64,000 bases of DNA from positions 620,001 to 684,000 of the forward strand of contig JAESUZ010001282.1 of NCBI GenBank assembly GCA_017311185.1. Direction: 5' to 3'. Of this stretch, positions 13,468-25,650 are shown one piece after another. Below the pieces are notes generated by a model. That model searched no databases. It was not told where the DNA came from and saw only the letters and a program-made list of their open reading frames with translations. The stretch is from Proteles cristata cristata (taxonomy: Eukaryota; Chordata; Mammalia; Carnivora; Hyaenidae). How positions within the stretch are numbered: position 1 is the first letter of the stretch; each line of letters begins with the position of its first letter. Both the position numbers and the translations under genes were made by a program.

Positions 13468-13700
13468 TTAAAAAAACTTTTTAACATTTATTCCTTTTTG
13501 AGAGACAGAGAGAGATGGAGCATGAGCAGGGGAGGGGCAGAGAGACAGAGAGACAGAGAGAGAGAGACAGAATCTGAAGCAGGCTCCAGGCTCTGAGCTC
13601 AAAGTACAGAGCCCGACGTGGGGCTCGAACCCACAAACCATGAAGTCATGACCTGAGCTGAAGTCGGACACTTAACCAACTGAGCCACCCAGGTGCTCAT
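13468..13700 (-). repeat. Felid tRNA-Lys SINE, minus strand, with 19-bp target duplication
   Basis: The complete element in reverse orientation ends 'gagccacccaggtgct'. It is flanked by perfect direct repeats of 'aaatgaaacaaataatctt' at 13449-13467 and 13701-13719. Confidence 0.95.
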
Positions 13701-13922
13701 AAATGAAACAAATAATCTTGAGCTAGGTATCCAGGGGAGAGATTGGAGGGAGATGTAGAAGGCTATGTCTGACCAGTGTGGAAAAACAATACTCTCGGAT
13801 ATGCCACAAATGTTTTTTGAAAGAGGCTGGGGTTAAGAATGGCATCAACTTTTTAATTACTTTTGATTTTTGGGTGGTGCTAAGACCCAGATCTATTTGT
13901 ATTTGAAGGCCTGTGTCCTCCA

Positions 13923-14012
13923 TTAGACTATAAGGACACGAAGGGCAGGAACTATGTCTAGTTTTTTCTTTTTACTTCCTAGCACCTAGCAAGTGCCTGG
14001 CTTAATGGAAGG
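13923..14012 (+). repeat. L2 3'-end fragment
   Basis: Typical L2 tail order: 'aggacacgaagggcaggaac', 'tatgtctag', 'cctagcacctagcaagtgcc'. Recognised by pattern only. Confidence 0.55.
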
Positions 14013-14019
14013 GTGTGAT

Positions 14020-17000
14020 CCACGCGTGTTGTTTGTCAAACTGCAAGTGATGGGCAGAATATGTCCAGAGCTCGGCTGCCCAGCAAGTCTGAGAGGCAGG
14101 GTGAGGTGTGTGTACAGCATCATTATGGTTAACTCTGGAGACACACAGAGAAAATTAAACATGTGAGAGATACACTTAAAGTAGAAGATCAGAGCACTAT
14201 TATAATTTACTGGCAATTTTTACCAAATTTTACCAGTGTTTGGTATTGATTGGTTTCTCCAGAATATGCAGTTTTCCTTCCCCACTGATTCTTGTTCTGC
14301 CTCTAGGCTCTGGCTTTCAGAAATGTTTAATCAAGGACCACATATATTCTAGCAACACATTCCAGACGCCTCAACTTTTCCTGACAACTTTACCTTCCTT
14401 TGCTCTGTCTTTGTATTTTTTAGGAACCTACACTTACCTAGTTTTTTTCTGAATAACGCAACATTTTGTCTTTAAAAACATCATAGTAGAATATTTGACT
14501 ACTTGGAAACTAATATGCATAAGATACCCACCTGAGACCATTATGTGCAGAATTCAAGCTCTCTCTCTCCCAAGGGACATAGTCTATAGGGAAGAAATAT
14601 GAACTTGTCACTGATTCTGAAAAACAAAGTTAACCGGATTGTAGCTTAAACCTGCCCAAAGCTGATTCTCAGTCTTCTTTTCATGCTGAATATTTAATGA
14701 ACTTCAGTGATTACCTTATCAGAATCCAAGACACAAAACTCTGATAGATCCGATTTTCCAAGTGACTTCAATCCACCAACCAAATCCTAGACTTGGCCCT
14801 TGAGTTCAAAGCCAACCCTCGAAGATTTTGGTCAAATGGAAGTGAAGAGAGAGTAGCAGAGGAAAGTGAGGATTTCCACTCCCACAATAAGATGTGTGGC
14901 CAAAAACACAGTCATCCCCTATGCTGCCCTTTATGCGTAGGAGACCTGCATTCGCCCAGAAGATGCGAGCCCCTCACCTGTGGGAAATGTGGTTCGTTCC
15001 AAGAGGAATTTCCTGAGTATTTGTTGGGTTTCCAGAAAACTCTGGAGATACTATAAAAGTTAGTTGCATACAATGGGCCTCAGGACAAGTCTTACTTTGC
15101 AAGAAATATCTAGGTTTCAGGAGATCAGTTATTCAGTTTGTTATGAGTTAATTACAAATGGCCCCGCAGCTTTGCCTTAGCAAATACCCGAAAGGCAGTG
15201 GAGAGAAAACTGGAGTCAAAACAAGATCTCATAATTCACAAGCAGTAGACCCCTGGAGGGAGCCTATTTCCACTTCTAGCACTTTGAGTAATCAGAGCGG
15301 ATAGACATCATCCATAAATAGGAAGTCCTGCTGGTTTTCCTGGGAGAAACCTGACAAAAAGACAGAGGGACTGATCCTTGGTTTCCAACATACAAGTTTA
15401 ACTATCTTAATGCAAAAATATGAGTTTGCTCAGAGTCACAGCATCTTTAGAAGGTAAGACCCATCCCTCTCTAAATCCTCAACCATCTTAGTCTCTGAGA
15501 AAAAATGGAAAGACTGGCCTAACCCTGGAATTTCCTGGTCTTAGTGGATTTATGACCCAAGATCCAGCGGATGACCCAGGTCATAACTGCTGGCTGCACA
15601 GCAAATTCAATTATCCTAAATTCCAGCACACCACCCTTCTTCCTGTCCCTCACCCCTGCCTTATCATAATCTTTCCTGGGCCATCGACCCCCACCGGGTT
15701 GTCGGAGCCCAAGTTTAATCTCTCAGCGAGGTCCGAGCTAACAATCAGTGCTGAGGACATCTCATCAGAGGGAGAAAGCCACATTCTTGATGAAGAGCAG
15801 TGACATAAATTCAGCGCCAGTCAGGCCCAACCAGCACAAAGGACTAAGTAAATCAGCCCTGTCCCCTCTTTCCAGCCATCTCCAAGGACAGAGAAAACAG
15901 TGTTAGGATAGGAGAAGTTATTTCTCAAGATTTTACAGCAGATCTTCCGACATGATGGAGGCCCTTACTAACTGATAAAGGACAACTCTTTTGAACGGTT
16001 TTTTTTCTGCAGAGGTTTTAGTACCATTGTGCCCATTACATGCCTCTCCCGACCCTGGCCGCTCATGGTTAGAGAAATCCTTACATTATTTGGACAGACC
16101 TGATAAAAGACGGGCCTTTGAGTTCTAAGGGACAGGAACTCACTTTAGTTTCCTCAAGTACTGGGAATTATACTCTGAAACATGGTGATGAGGAAGGCGG
16201 ACTTCTGGCAAAAATGGACAGACCACCTCATGGAGCCCTGGAACAAGAAAGCTACTAGAGCCTAAGGAAGTCAAGAGAATACGCTCCTAATTTCCTATGA
16301 CGAAGAGACCCTCTTCACATCTTCTCTTGCGTCCATCCACTACTTCGTGCCCGGATCGCTCTGTATTCCCATTGAAATGTTTGAGAGAAGGCCCGCCGAA
16401 TTATTTACTTGCTAAGCTAAGTACAGTCCCCTCACTCTGAGCACCTCAAGGTTTACTTGGAGCTCACGGCTTAGCTCTCCTTGGGTCAGGGCCCGACAGG
16501 GGTGGCCAGGAGAGTCCCATGTTTCAGAGCAGCCCTGGCTCTTCCCTGACTGGGGCCGTGGGCTCTGCAGACACCCATACTGGCTGGCTGGGCCAATACT
16601 ACCACCAGAATCAGGATGACACCGAGTGCAGAACAACCCAGCCCAGCATCTCCCGTGAAAACGATCTCCAGCTTCTGATTCCAGGACTTATTTGGCTTCC
16701 ATGCTTCACCCAGAAATCTGAAATTATGTTATGAAAAGTCTAAAACTGTTGTTTCATAATGGGACACTACATCACCGCTGGACCTGGACTAAAACATGGC
16801 ATTTGGGGGAGGAAAGAAATAACACTGAGTGAAGTAGGCCCTCCATTTTCATCTAATCTTTACAGCGACCCAGTGAGGTGTGTGTTACCGAGCCCCATCG
16901 GAAGGAGGATTCTGAAGCTCTGAACTTCCGTTTGTAGAGGGACTCGAACCCAGGCCTGCATTTCCACCTGAAGTGTCATGGGGCCAGCAGCACCTTCTGA

Positions 17001-17700
17001 GTCTTTCGGGGTTTTCCACCTGTGTGAGCTCACCTCCCTGATACCTGCCACAAGGAGACAGAGCAGCCCAGAGAGACGTTTCCACCTCTGAGCTGAAACA
17101 CAAAGCACTTTACAGTTTTCAAAGTGCCTTCACATACCTCTTTTTGCCTGTAATACACCTCGCTCTCTGAGAATTGTATCTGTTTACCGGTTCCTGGCCT
17201 GCCTCTCCCCACCCGAGTGTAAGGTCCAGGAGAGCAGTCTTTTATCCACTTCCTTTCAGGCTGCATCGCACACCTTGAACATGCCAGCCAGCCCCAGCGA
17301 GCTGATCAGGGCACATTCCTGCACGAACGGTCCTCCTGTGAGTCGCTCCTGGTTTGATGCTCACTTCACAAGCAAGGTGCTCCTCCGAGGCTGGCCAGCC
17401 TGAGGTGCCCTCGGCTCTGCTTCCCGCCCAAATCCCGATTTGACAAGTAAATGCTCTTGGGACGGAAGAGGAAGCCGCTGTCAGAGTTTCTAGAAGTCTA
17501 CCTCTACAGCAACACTTGGCCCACCAAAGAAAGGTTTTAATTTGTTTTGAGAAACATTCCTGGAAGCTCTCCCCGCCCCCATCAAGGTCCCAGGGGAGAG
17601 GGCCACCTGGCAGCGCCCGGGCCCAGCTCGGCATGACCACCCAGGCCCGAGGGCTCCCCTCCCCTCCTCCCTTCACCCCCAGCCCGGGTCCCTCCTCCAG
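14020..17700. other. Intergenic single-copy sequence, no gene seen
   Basis: About 3.7 kb without a young SINE. Frames up to 144 codons exist near 17.24-17.68 kb, but these are GC-driven and lack any recognisable domain. No exon-like conserved peptide was recognised on either strand. Confidence 0.6.
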
Positions 17701-17709
17701 CCCTCTGAA

Positions 17710-18820
17710 TCCAGTCCATTTAAAATGTCCTTTGAAAAGGTCTCTGTTTGGGTGAGTGCCGTGGGCTCTGCCTAGAGAGCGGCAGATTATCTGAAAATAG
17801 GTGTTATTGATTACAACCAGGTGGTCTTTGTGGAAAGGCGTCCACTTGAACCAAAATAAATATTTGCCGGCACAAAGAACAAGCCGGTCCCTGTTGCGGG
17901 GCGGGGGCGTTCTCGCGGCCGCGCCGGCAGCCAGCGGCCCCTCCTGGCCTCCGGCGGCCCGGGGCGCGTCGCTGCGCAGCCCGGGGATTGTGTTTCTTCA
18001 ATTAGGACAGAAACGCGCAGGGGGTGGCCGGGGGAGCACAAAGGCCCCGCCGCCTCCAGTGCCAGAGGCCCGCGGCCGAGGGCCGGCTGCAGGCTCGCAG
18101 CCCGCTCGGGCCTGGCGATTGTATTTTCTTTGGCTTTCTGGCGCGCTCCTTATTATTTATTTCTTTTCTCTCTGTTTTATTTTTATTTTCAAGTTGCCGG
18201 CCGGGCTGGATGCCGTCCATTCACCCCGCTGCCTTGGAGCGCGGCGCGCAGACAGCCGGAGCCGGCTCGGGCTCAGCCCCGCGGTACGCCGGCCGCCGGC
18301 TCCCGGGGAGGGCGCAGCCGGGGGGTAGGGGGCCGGGAGGGGGCGCTGCGGGGGAGGGTCGGGGGGCCGGTGGGGGGAGGCGGCGGGAGGGGCGGCGCGC
18401 GGCGGGGACACCGCGGCGCAGGGCCGGCTGGGGGCGCGTGCCAGGCTCCCCTCCCCAGGCCGGGGCCCACGTGACCTGGCGGCGAGAGAGCCACTTTCTT
18501 GAGAAGATGACAGTAATTCGGGGGTGAGATTCGGGGTCAGTTCAGGAGGCAGCCTAAACTTTGACCCCTAGTGAGGCCCCTTCTCTCCCATTCTGTGTGC
18601 AGACTCGGTCCGCGCCTCCTGCCCAGGGTGAGCGCAGACAGCCTCTCGGGCGCCCCGGCGGGCGTTCCCACGCCCGTCCCCAGGTCTGAGGAATCTTCTC
18701 CTGCCTCCCCACATCCAGAACCCAGCTTCTCAGGAGCCGGCGGTGACTGGCGTATTCCCAGGAGAGAAGGCGGGAGGGTCCCGCGTGTCCATCAGCTTAG
18801 GGAGGCTGAGAGCGCGGGGC
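17710..18820. promoter_or_regulatory. Isolated CpG island with an AT-rich conserved-looking shoulder
   Basis: From about 17884 to 18480 the sequence is very G+C-rich and CpG-dense (for example 'cgcggccgcgccggcag'), with a second CpG-rich patch at 18600-18820. The left shoulder (17710-17880) is AT-rich, single-copy and contains 'gattatctga', 'ttgattac' and the E-box CAGGTG. A CACGTGAC motif (USF/E-box class) lies at 18468-18475. No annotated promoter of either flanking gene belongs here: it is about 12 kb downstream of FLI1's 3' end and 14 kb beyond the 3' side of KCNJ1. Several frames of 60-175 codons run through it in all phases, as expected from GC bias, and I do not call them. It could be an orphan promoter (unannotated noncoding RNA), an enhancer or a Polycomb-type island. 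The sequence alone cannot decide between these. Confidence 0.65.
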
Positions 18821-20810
18821 CATGACCAAGGTCTTGAAGAGGCTCTGGGGAGCCTTCCACCCCCCACCCCGCAGCCAGAAGCGGTTGTCCAATGCCAAGG
18901 GTGTAGAACTGGAGGAGGAAAAAGATACTGGAGCCTAGGAAGCAGGAAGGGCCTAAGTCAGAGCGATTCTGGAAGGCAAATAGAAACGCTGGGGTCAGAA
19001 AGAAGAAAGACAGGAAAGAAATCAGAGATAGAAAGATACAGTAAACTATTCCTGTCAAGGTCAGACAGCAGGAGGGCCTGGGGTCTGGCTGACCGAGGCA
19101 GGAGAGGGATTGGAAAGGAATCCCACAGGTCTGAAGTCCTAGCATCGCACACCTGGTGCTTCTCCCTGCTCAGCTACATATAGGTAACAAGTCTCTCCCT
19201 AGCCCAGCATCCCCTTACTTCCAGATGACATTCCTGGTGGCTCTTCTGCCATGGACTTTTCTGCTGGCAGTGTACCAAGTGCTGTAAAGTAGAATTTCAA
19301 GACACTTAAAAACATCCCTGCCTCTGTCCCTCTTTGGCACCGGAGTCCTTCCTTCCCCAGATCATAGCAAGAGCTACCATTAAGTCCAGTGGCATAAAGC
19401 AGTGTGCCACAGGCCAGCCTCTGACTTTCCATTCCAGAAGGGACCTTAGGGCATGAGAGGACATCAGTAGGTGCCTTGTTCTGCCTTGTGCTCTTCAGCT
19501 TTCCTCTGAGAAGTCACCTCTGAAAGGAAGCACTGGCTACCCAAAGCCATTGCTAGTGAGGGCCAGCTAATGACAGGGACCGCCCATCTGAGGATCAGGC
19601 TGACGTAAAACTTGGGAGCAGAAATGACCTTGTCAACGTAGAAAGGTGCCAGCAGGCTCAATCCTGAGCAAAGCAGTCCCCAGATTTGCAAGAAAAAGAT
19701 GGCTTAGTAGTAGATGATGTGATTACTGCGTGTAGCCTGAAAATACATCGTCTGGCAACCAGAAGCAGATTTATTTTTAAAAGCCAAACACAATCTCTAA
19801 GGATATGTAATTTGTTGATTCCGCCACTCTTTAGAAAGCCAGCTCTTGCGTGCTGGTGTTTGGACTCACCTCAGGCACCTAAAGCTTTTAGGTGCAGACT
19901 CGCTGCACTCGAGTCTGCAGCGGGGCCCAGGGGTTCTGCACTTAGAACAGATACTCTCAAATCATTGTGGACACAGCTTGGCCTGGAACATACCCTCAGT
20001 GGTGTGTCAGTAAATGCTTAACAGCTTGCTCTTGAGGGAGTGGGGTTCTGATTTGCAGCCTTTGCTGATTTCCAGGGTACACATACTCGCACGGTAGCTA
20101 ATTTCAAGCTACCGATGGGAAGAGTCTGAACTCAGACCTGGGAAGAGATACTCTTAACTGGGTCTTGTAACTTGTACCCTCCTAAGAGACACAGCAATGA
20201 AGTGATAGGTCTTTGGGGGCAGAACCAGGAGAGAAGCCTAAGCTCAGGGCTCTGCCCACTGCACCACACCACACCTCCCTGTCTTCTTAGTTAGCAGAAA
20301 TTGTGACCACATAGCCCACGGGTGAGCCCCTCACACTAATGGCTTTGACCACAGCCGGAATGAAATCAGGAAGCAAAAAAGAAACAAACGCTTGCAGTCT
20401 GTCTTTCCTTCCTCTTCACTTTGCAATGGAGTCCTTAAGAATGTGGTCCGGCTGGAGAAAAAAAAAAAGAAAGAAACCTGAGTGCCCAACTCCTGGGGTT
20501 TGTGTTCTTTGAGGGGAAAGCGAAAGAGGCAAGGGAACGATTCTGGGAAATGTGGGCAGAGTCTTGGCAAATTTCAGAGGCCAAATAGAAGGCATTTTGG
20601 CCAGCTGGCCCTGGACAATTCTGTGCAGGGCCTCAGAGACACTGTGGCAAGATGGGGACAGGGAGGCCAGCAGAGTGGTTCATCATGCTGGGACAAAGAG
20701 GACAAAGAGACGGGCATGGTTCGTCTTCTCGTGTTTTGTTCAGAGCCGGCATAAGAAAACCACAGATATGAAGTTCACGTGAAAACTACATTAAAAAAAC
20801 AACAACCTAG
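18821..20810. other. Intergenic sequence, no gene seen
   Basis: Single-copy-looking DNA between the CpG island and a SINE. The short frames have no recognisable homology. Confidence 0.55.
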
Positions 20811-21037
20811 GGGCGCCTGAGTGGCTCAGTCGGTTAGGCGTCTGACTTCAGCTCAGGTCATGATCTCACAGTTCGTGGGTTCGAGCCCCGCGTCGGGCTC
20901 TGTGCTGACAGCTCAGAGCCTGGAGCCTGCTTCAGATTCTGTGTGTGTGTCTCTCTCTCTGCCTCTCCCCCACTTGGACTCTCTCTCTCAAAAATGAATA
21001 AATGTTTTAAAAAAATTTTTTTAATTAAAAAAAAAAC
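20811..21037 (+). repeat. Felid tRNA-Lys SINE
   Basis: Well-preserved copy: 'gggcgcctgagtggctcagt', 'gttcgagccccgcgtcgggc', then a CT-rich body and an A-rich tail. Retained CpGs suggest a relatively young insertion. Confidence 0.95.
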
Positions 21038-21184
21038 AAAACTAAAAGAAACATTGATCAGATCCTTCAGAACTTGGAAAGTTTAGAGATGGCCCTTATT
21101 TAGAGATATCCCCTCCCATGGAGTCAGGTTTCTAATTCAGGCCTCTGCTGGCTCTTCCTTACTGAGAGCTCCAATTCATGGAAT

Positions 21185-21295
21185 CATGGAATTACAGAGT
21201 TCATTGTAGAGAGAAGAAAACCCTGAGGCCCAGAGAGGTGAAATAATTTGCCCAAGATCACACAGCTGTTCATTCATCAGCAGTTAGAATTCAAA
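21185..21295 (-). repeat. MIR-like SINE
   Basis: Antisense MIR core is clear: 'ctgaggcccagagaggtgaa', 'ttgcccaagatcacacagct'. Confidence 0.7.
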
Positions 21296-21739
21296 CGCCC
21301 TAGATCTAGGGTGAGGCCTGGACCTTTATCTTATCTGGACCCCTAGATGCTATAATGTATTTTCTCTAAGTTATCTTCTACTTAAAATTACTGTAAAAAA
21401 AAAAAAAGTGCATGGCTATAAAAGAAAATCTGCAAAATAGAGACTGTTAAAAAATGTCGACATAACGGTCATGCTACCATCCAAAGATGATCAGATAGTG
21501 TGTGAATCACTTCCACATGCTTCCATCTAGACCAGTAGTTCTCAGCCTCACTGTAGATCAGTGTCTCTAGGAAAACTGGTAAAAATCCTTATAACGTTTG
21601 AAAAATCCTAATGCCTATGTTGTACCCCTATGGGATTAAATCAGAATCTGGAGGTGGAGGTGGCAAATGTCAGTATTCTTTGGAACCCCCCAGATGATGT
21701 CCAGGAGCACCACTGGCCTAGAATGTTCTCTTCCAGTAT

Positions 21740-22025
21740 CTTCATGTAGCCAGTTCCTTCCCATTGGTCAGTTCTCAGTGTTACCTCCTCAGAGAGGACT
21801 TCCCTCATGACTTTACCTAAAGTAGCTCCCTCCCCCCCAGTCATCTCCATCTAGACCCTTTTTAATATTCTGCGTAGCCTGTCTCATGGATGCACGTATT
21901 ATATGGTTCCTTTCCCGTCTCCCTCCATTAGAAAGTAAGCCTGTGAAGGTGGGCCCTTGACTACCTTCTTCATACTTGTAACCCTTCTGTACCTAGCAGT
22001 CTCAGGACTATCAGCCATCCAAATG
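21740..22025 (+). repeat. L2 3' fragment
   Basis: L2-like succession: 'gaggacttccctcatgac', 'agtaagcctgtgaaggtgg', 'cttgtaacccttctgtacc'. Recognised by pattern. Confidence 0.5.
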
Positions 22026-22030
22026 CATTC

Positions 22031-22074
22031 GATGAATGAATGAATGAATGAATGAATGAATGAATGAATGAATT
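22031..22074 (+). repeat. (TGAA)n microsatellite
   Basis: About ten uninterrupted TGAA units following the L2 tail. Confidence 0.93.
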
Positions 22075-22582
22075 TATGGTTACTTATGATTCTTCATGTG
22101 TATACACACATATGTATAAATACGTATAGACACATATATGCGTGCAGCAAAATGGTATGTTTTAAAAAATATTCCAGATTTACATGAAAAAAAAGACAGT
22201 GTTTATAGTTTTCGGTCCGCATTTCTTTCGCTTGACATTGGGGGGACGTTGTCTACAATCGTCACGTTTTTTTAATGCGATTTGTAATGCACGGTGCTCT
22301 CACATCCTAGACTTTGGATGTGTTCCAGGAGCACTCCCCTCTCTCGATCCTTACCCTCTGCCCCCCCAACATTTGGCCAACTCTCCCCGATGCCTAGGTT
22401 TCACCTTGATGTCCGTTCCTCAGGCAGGCTCTCATAGGTACCCCAGCCTAGGTTAGGACCCCTTGTCCCCTGTCAGCTGCCTGTAGAATATGAGCTCCAT
22501 GGTGCTCCTAGTGCATTTTATTTTCCTGCACATGTCCAGGACCTTGCTGAGTGCCCACTTACGTGTTGAAAGTAGCATAGTA

Positions 22583-22849
22583 ACGTATAGGAGGATTAGG
22601 AGGAACTTAACTGAAGAACAGGGGAAGAAGAAGGGGGGAAATGGTGGGGGAAAGGGAGAGAGGCAAACCATGAGAGACTCTTGAATGCTGACAAAAACTG
22701 AGGACTGATGGATGTTGGGGGAGGAGGGATGGGCATGGAGGAGGACACTTGTGGGGATGAGCAGTGGGTGTTATGTGGAAACTAATTTGACAATAAACTA
22801 TTTGTAAAAAATAAAAATAAATAAATAAATAAATAAAAATTTTAAAAAA
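22583..22849 (+). mobile_element. 5'-truncated L1 3' end with 16-bp target duplication
   Basis: About 267 bp of carnivore L1 3' UTR: 'aaaccatgagagactcttga', 'ggatgagcagtgggtgttat', 'ctaatttgacaataaacta', then an (AAAT)n-rich tail. It is flanked by the perfect direct repeat 'tgaaagtagcatagta' at 22567-22582 and 22850-22865, the mark of target-primed reverse transcription. No coding sequence remains. Confidence 0.9.
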
Positions 22850-23099
22850 TGAAAGTAGCATAGTATTACACTCTATCTGGGTCCACACTGTTTTTAATCC
22901 ACTTCTTTATTGTAGTACACTTCGGTTTTTCATCACTACAGATAGTCTGGTGACACATAGCCTTGTGTATGTCTTTATATGAATTAAGCTATTAGACACC
23001 TGCAGTTAAAATAATTGCATAAAATAGAATCTTGTTTTGTAATGAACACTGTGTGTTCTCCTATGGCTTCCCAATTGATCTTTTCCACAACTTTGTATG

Positions 23100-23215
23100 C
23101 TTATTATCTTCATCTTACAGATGAGAAAGCTTGAACTCAAAGGTTAAGTCACTTGCCAGAGTCATAAAAAAGCCACTTGGAAGAGTCGGGATCAGAACCC
23201 AGGCCTTCAGGAGAG
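23100..23215 (-). repeat. MIR-like SINE
   Basis: 'cttcatcttacagatgagaa', 'ggttaagtcacttgccagag', 'gggatcagaacccaggcctt' in antisense MIR order. Confidence 0.7.
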
Positions 23216-23736
23216 AGGAGTTGGGGGAACGGCCCATGAATTTGGACCCAGCATGACCTATGCTTTTATGGCTGGGCTATTCCTGTCTCTCAGGCTGTGG
23301 TGAGGATTATATGGGCAAACTAATATAAATGTGTAATACACACAACATATCAGCTCTGCCCTCAATAGCCACATATGGACCTCAGGCAATCCCTACTCTT
23401 CCCATCTGGAAGATGGGGGGTAATGATTTTAATTCAGCTCATTGTGGAGACAATGTAAAAGGACCTCGGCTTTTACTCATAACAAATGCTAGTTTCTCTT
23501 CTGCCACCCTAATCTCTCTAGTTTCACAATTTCATTTCTCAAAGTCTTTCACAGACATTTTGTCAGCCCAGCAATGACTGGTTGACCCAGATACTTTATG
23601 TATTTCTCTGAAATATCCTAAACATAATGGCTAGTAAAGAGCTGTCTTGGGTATGCCAATGCTGCCTCTGCACCACTTAACTGCCTGAGACCAACTTTTC
23701 CCTGGGGCCGGCTTTTACTTGTGATCTGGAGGTATA

Positions 23737-23754
23737 TGGCGCCACCTCCTGGCC
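23737..23754 (-). promoter_or_regulatory. CTCF-like motif
   Basis: TGGCGCCACCTCCTGGCC closely resembles the reverse complement of the CTCF core consensus (GCGCCMYCTNSTGG class). Binding is inferred only. It lies in the FLI1-KCNJ1 intergenic interval, where an insulator would be plausible. Confidence 0.45.
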
Positions 23755-23929
23755 AGAGGCACACTGCGCTTACGGAAAGCACAGGCCCGCTTATGACAGA
23801 CAGACCACTGTCTGGTGTCCCCTCCCTTTAGCCTTCCTCTCTAGTTAGTTCAATAGTATCACCTGTTTATACTCTCCTAGGCAAGTGGTGGAATGTCAGA
23901 AGCAACTGATGCTTTCCGAGGGCCGTTAA

Positions 23930-24015
23930 GACACATTGGACAAGTCATTTCCTTCTGGAGCTCTTGATTTCTCTACCTGTAAAATAAATAACAGGGTAAG
24001 ATCAGGAAGAAGATC
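23930..24015 (+). repeat. MIR-like SINE fragment
   Basis: 'attggacaagtcatttcctt', 'tttctctacctgtaaaataa' in MIR sense order. Confidence 0.6.
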
Positions 24016-24339
24016 ATAGGTCCTGTTCACTGTTAAGCTTCTAGGATTCTGTGCATCTGCAGTGAAAGCAAGGCAGTGATGGGAGGAAGGTGAGCTACCT
24101 TGTCTCAGGCTAAGTTCAAGGCTGGAAACAAGAAGGAAAGGGTGGAATCTAGGGAGTAGGAAGTGATGAGGCTCAGGCACAGGGTAAAAGACACAGGGTG
24201 AGATGAACCACTCTGGTTTGCCCTTCCTTGTCTTTGCCCATCATCCACAGAACCATCACTTTAGCGTCACTCAAACTACCATCCCGTGGGAGCCTATAGT
24301 AGCCACTGTGCTAGGTGCTTCACTTATGATTTCGTTACA

Positions 24340-24500
24340 TATTATTTCAACCATTCTCCTCCCAGTAACTCTTTAACATAGGTATTGACTACTGTTATTT
24401 GCAACTGGGGGGAAAAAACTGGTTCAGAAAGGTTAAGAGCTAGTTTTAGATAAGATGGCCAGTAAACGGGAGAGCTAAAACTTGGGCAGATCTGTCTTCA
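24340..24500 (-). repeat. MIR-like SINE fragment
   Basis: Antisense MIR order: 'tttcaaccattctcctccca', 'gttcagaaaggttaagagc', 'gggagagctaaaacttgg'. Confidence 0.55.
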
Positions 24501-25084
24501 AAGCCACTGAACTTCACATTGTATTTCCTGCCTTCAAACTCTCTTTCTTTATTACCTGTGGGTTTTTTTTTTTTTCTTTTCCATTCATGCATTCATGAGG
24601 GTATATCCTTAAGAGGTGGTCACAGATTCAGGTTGTGATGTGGGGAAGAGAGAGAGCCATCGAGATAATTATGGTCTGTAACTGCCACTCTTGGTTCAGC
24701 CGAAACCAACTTTGCTGGTGGTCCAAGAGCCTGCTAATTAGTGAATCACCTGCTTTTCACTTCATCGGGATAGATGAAGTCACTTCTGTGACGGTGGAGA
24801 CAAGCCTTTCACCTTCTTCCTGGGCTCCTTGGATGCCAAGTGCGAAGGCATAATATGCAGGTGGCCTCTGTGTCCTTCAAGGAATCAACTCAAGTATGTG
24901 GTGTCTTCTCTGTTTCCCAGACACAGACTCACTAGCCCTCTGGTACTGGCAAGCAATCCCCTGACCTCAGTTGCCACTTCCTGGTGAGCTTTCTTTCAGG
25001 AACAGTAATCCCTGGGCATGTGGGCTGTGGGGGGTCCAGAGAAGAGCACTAAACTAACCAGAAAACAGAAGCTCTGGGGTCCGG

Positions 25085-25170
25085 CCCCTGCTTTCCCATC
25101 TGTATGCAGCTAGGTGACCCGGGCAAATCATATGGTCTCTGAGCAATGGTCCCCTCATGAAAAGTGGGAA
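25085..25170 (+). repeat. MIR-like SINE fragment
   Basis: 'cagctaggtgacccgggcaa', then 'cccctcatgaaaagtgggaa', in MIR sense order. Confidence 0.5.
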
Positions 25171-25189
25171 CGCCAGCACCTTCCTTCCC

Positions 25190-25650
25190 TCCTTGACAGC
25201 TAGCTTCCACCTGCAGTTTTTTCTCTAATCCATTCTACACACCAACACCAGAGCTATATTTCTAAAATACTCATGTAATCATGTCTTTGCCCCCTCAGAG
25301 CCTTCTGTGGATGACTGATGGAGCCAGGATTCAAACTCAGGGCTGACATCAAACCTCCGACTCCTGACCGTATAGTGTTACTTCCCTCCGCTCTGTTCCC
25401 CAATGCCATGGCCACATCAACCAGCCATCACCTCCCAGAAGCTCCATGCAAATGTACATCCTGTCCTTCTGTCAGCCTAGGACTAACCTGTCCGCCTGGT
25501 TGCCCACCTCTCTACCCCTCCCCTCTCCCCGTTTCAAATCTCCCCATGCATTAAGCCCAGTCAGGTACCATCCCCAAGAAGCTCTCCCCTACCTCTTCCT
25601 CCCTTGGGACTTTTTTCATACTTCAAATGAGGATTTTTCTTATTCAATTC
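25190..25650 (+). repeat. L2-like remnant
   Basis: Scattered L2 3' blocks: 'atcatgtctttgccccctca', 'cagagccttctgtgg', 'tccccaagaagctctcccct'. Strongly diverged. Confidence 0.45.

Noticed and set aside
17801..18527. Overlapping long frames in the CpG island
   Set aside because: They occur in several phases on both strands at once, are Gly/Arg/Pro-rich, and show no domain. This is what G+C bias produces.
20811..20890. tRNA-like segments at the SINE heads
   Set aside because: They are tRNA-Lys-derived promoter regions of retroposons, not functional tRNA genes. No free-standing tRNA was seen.
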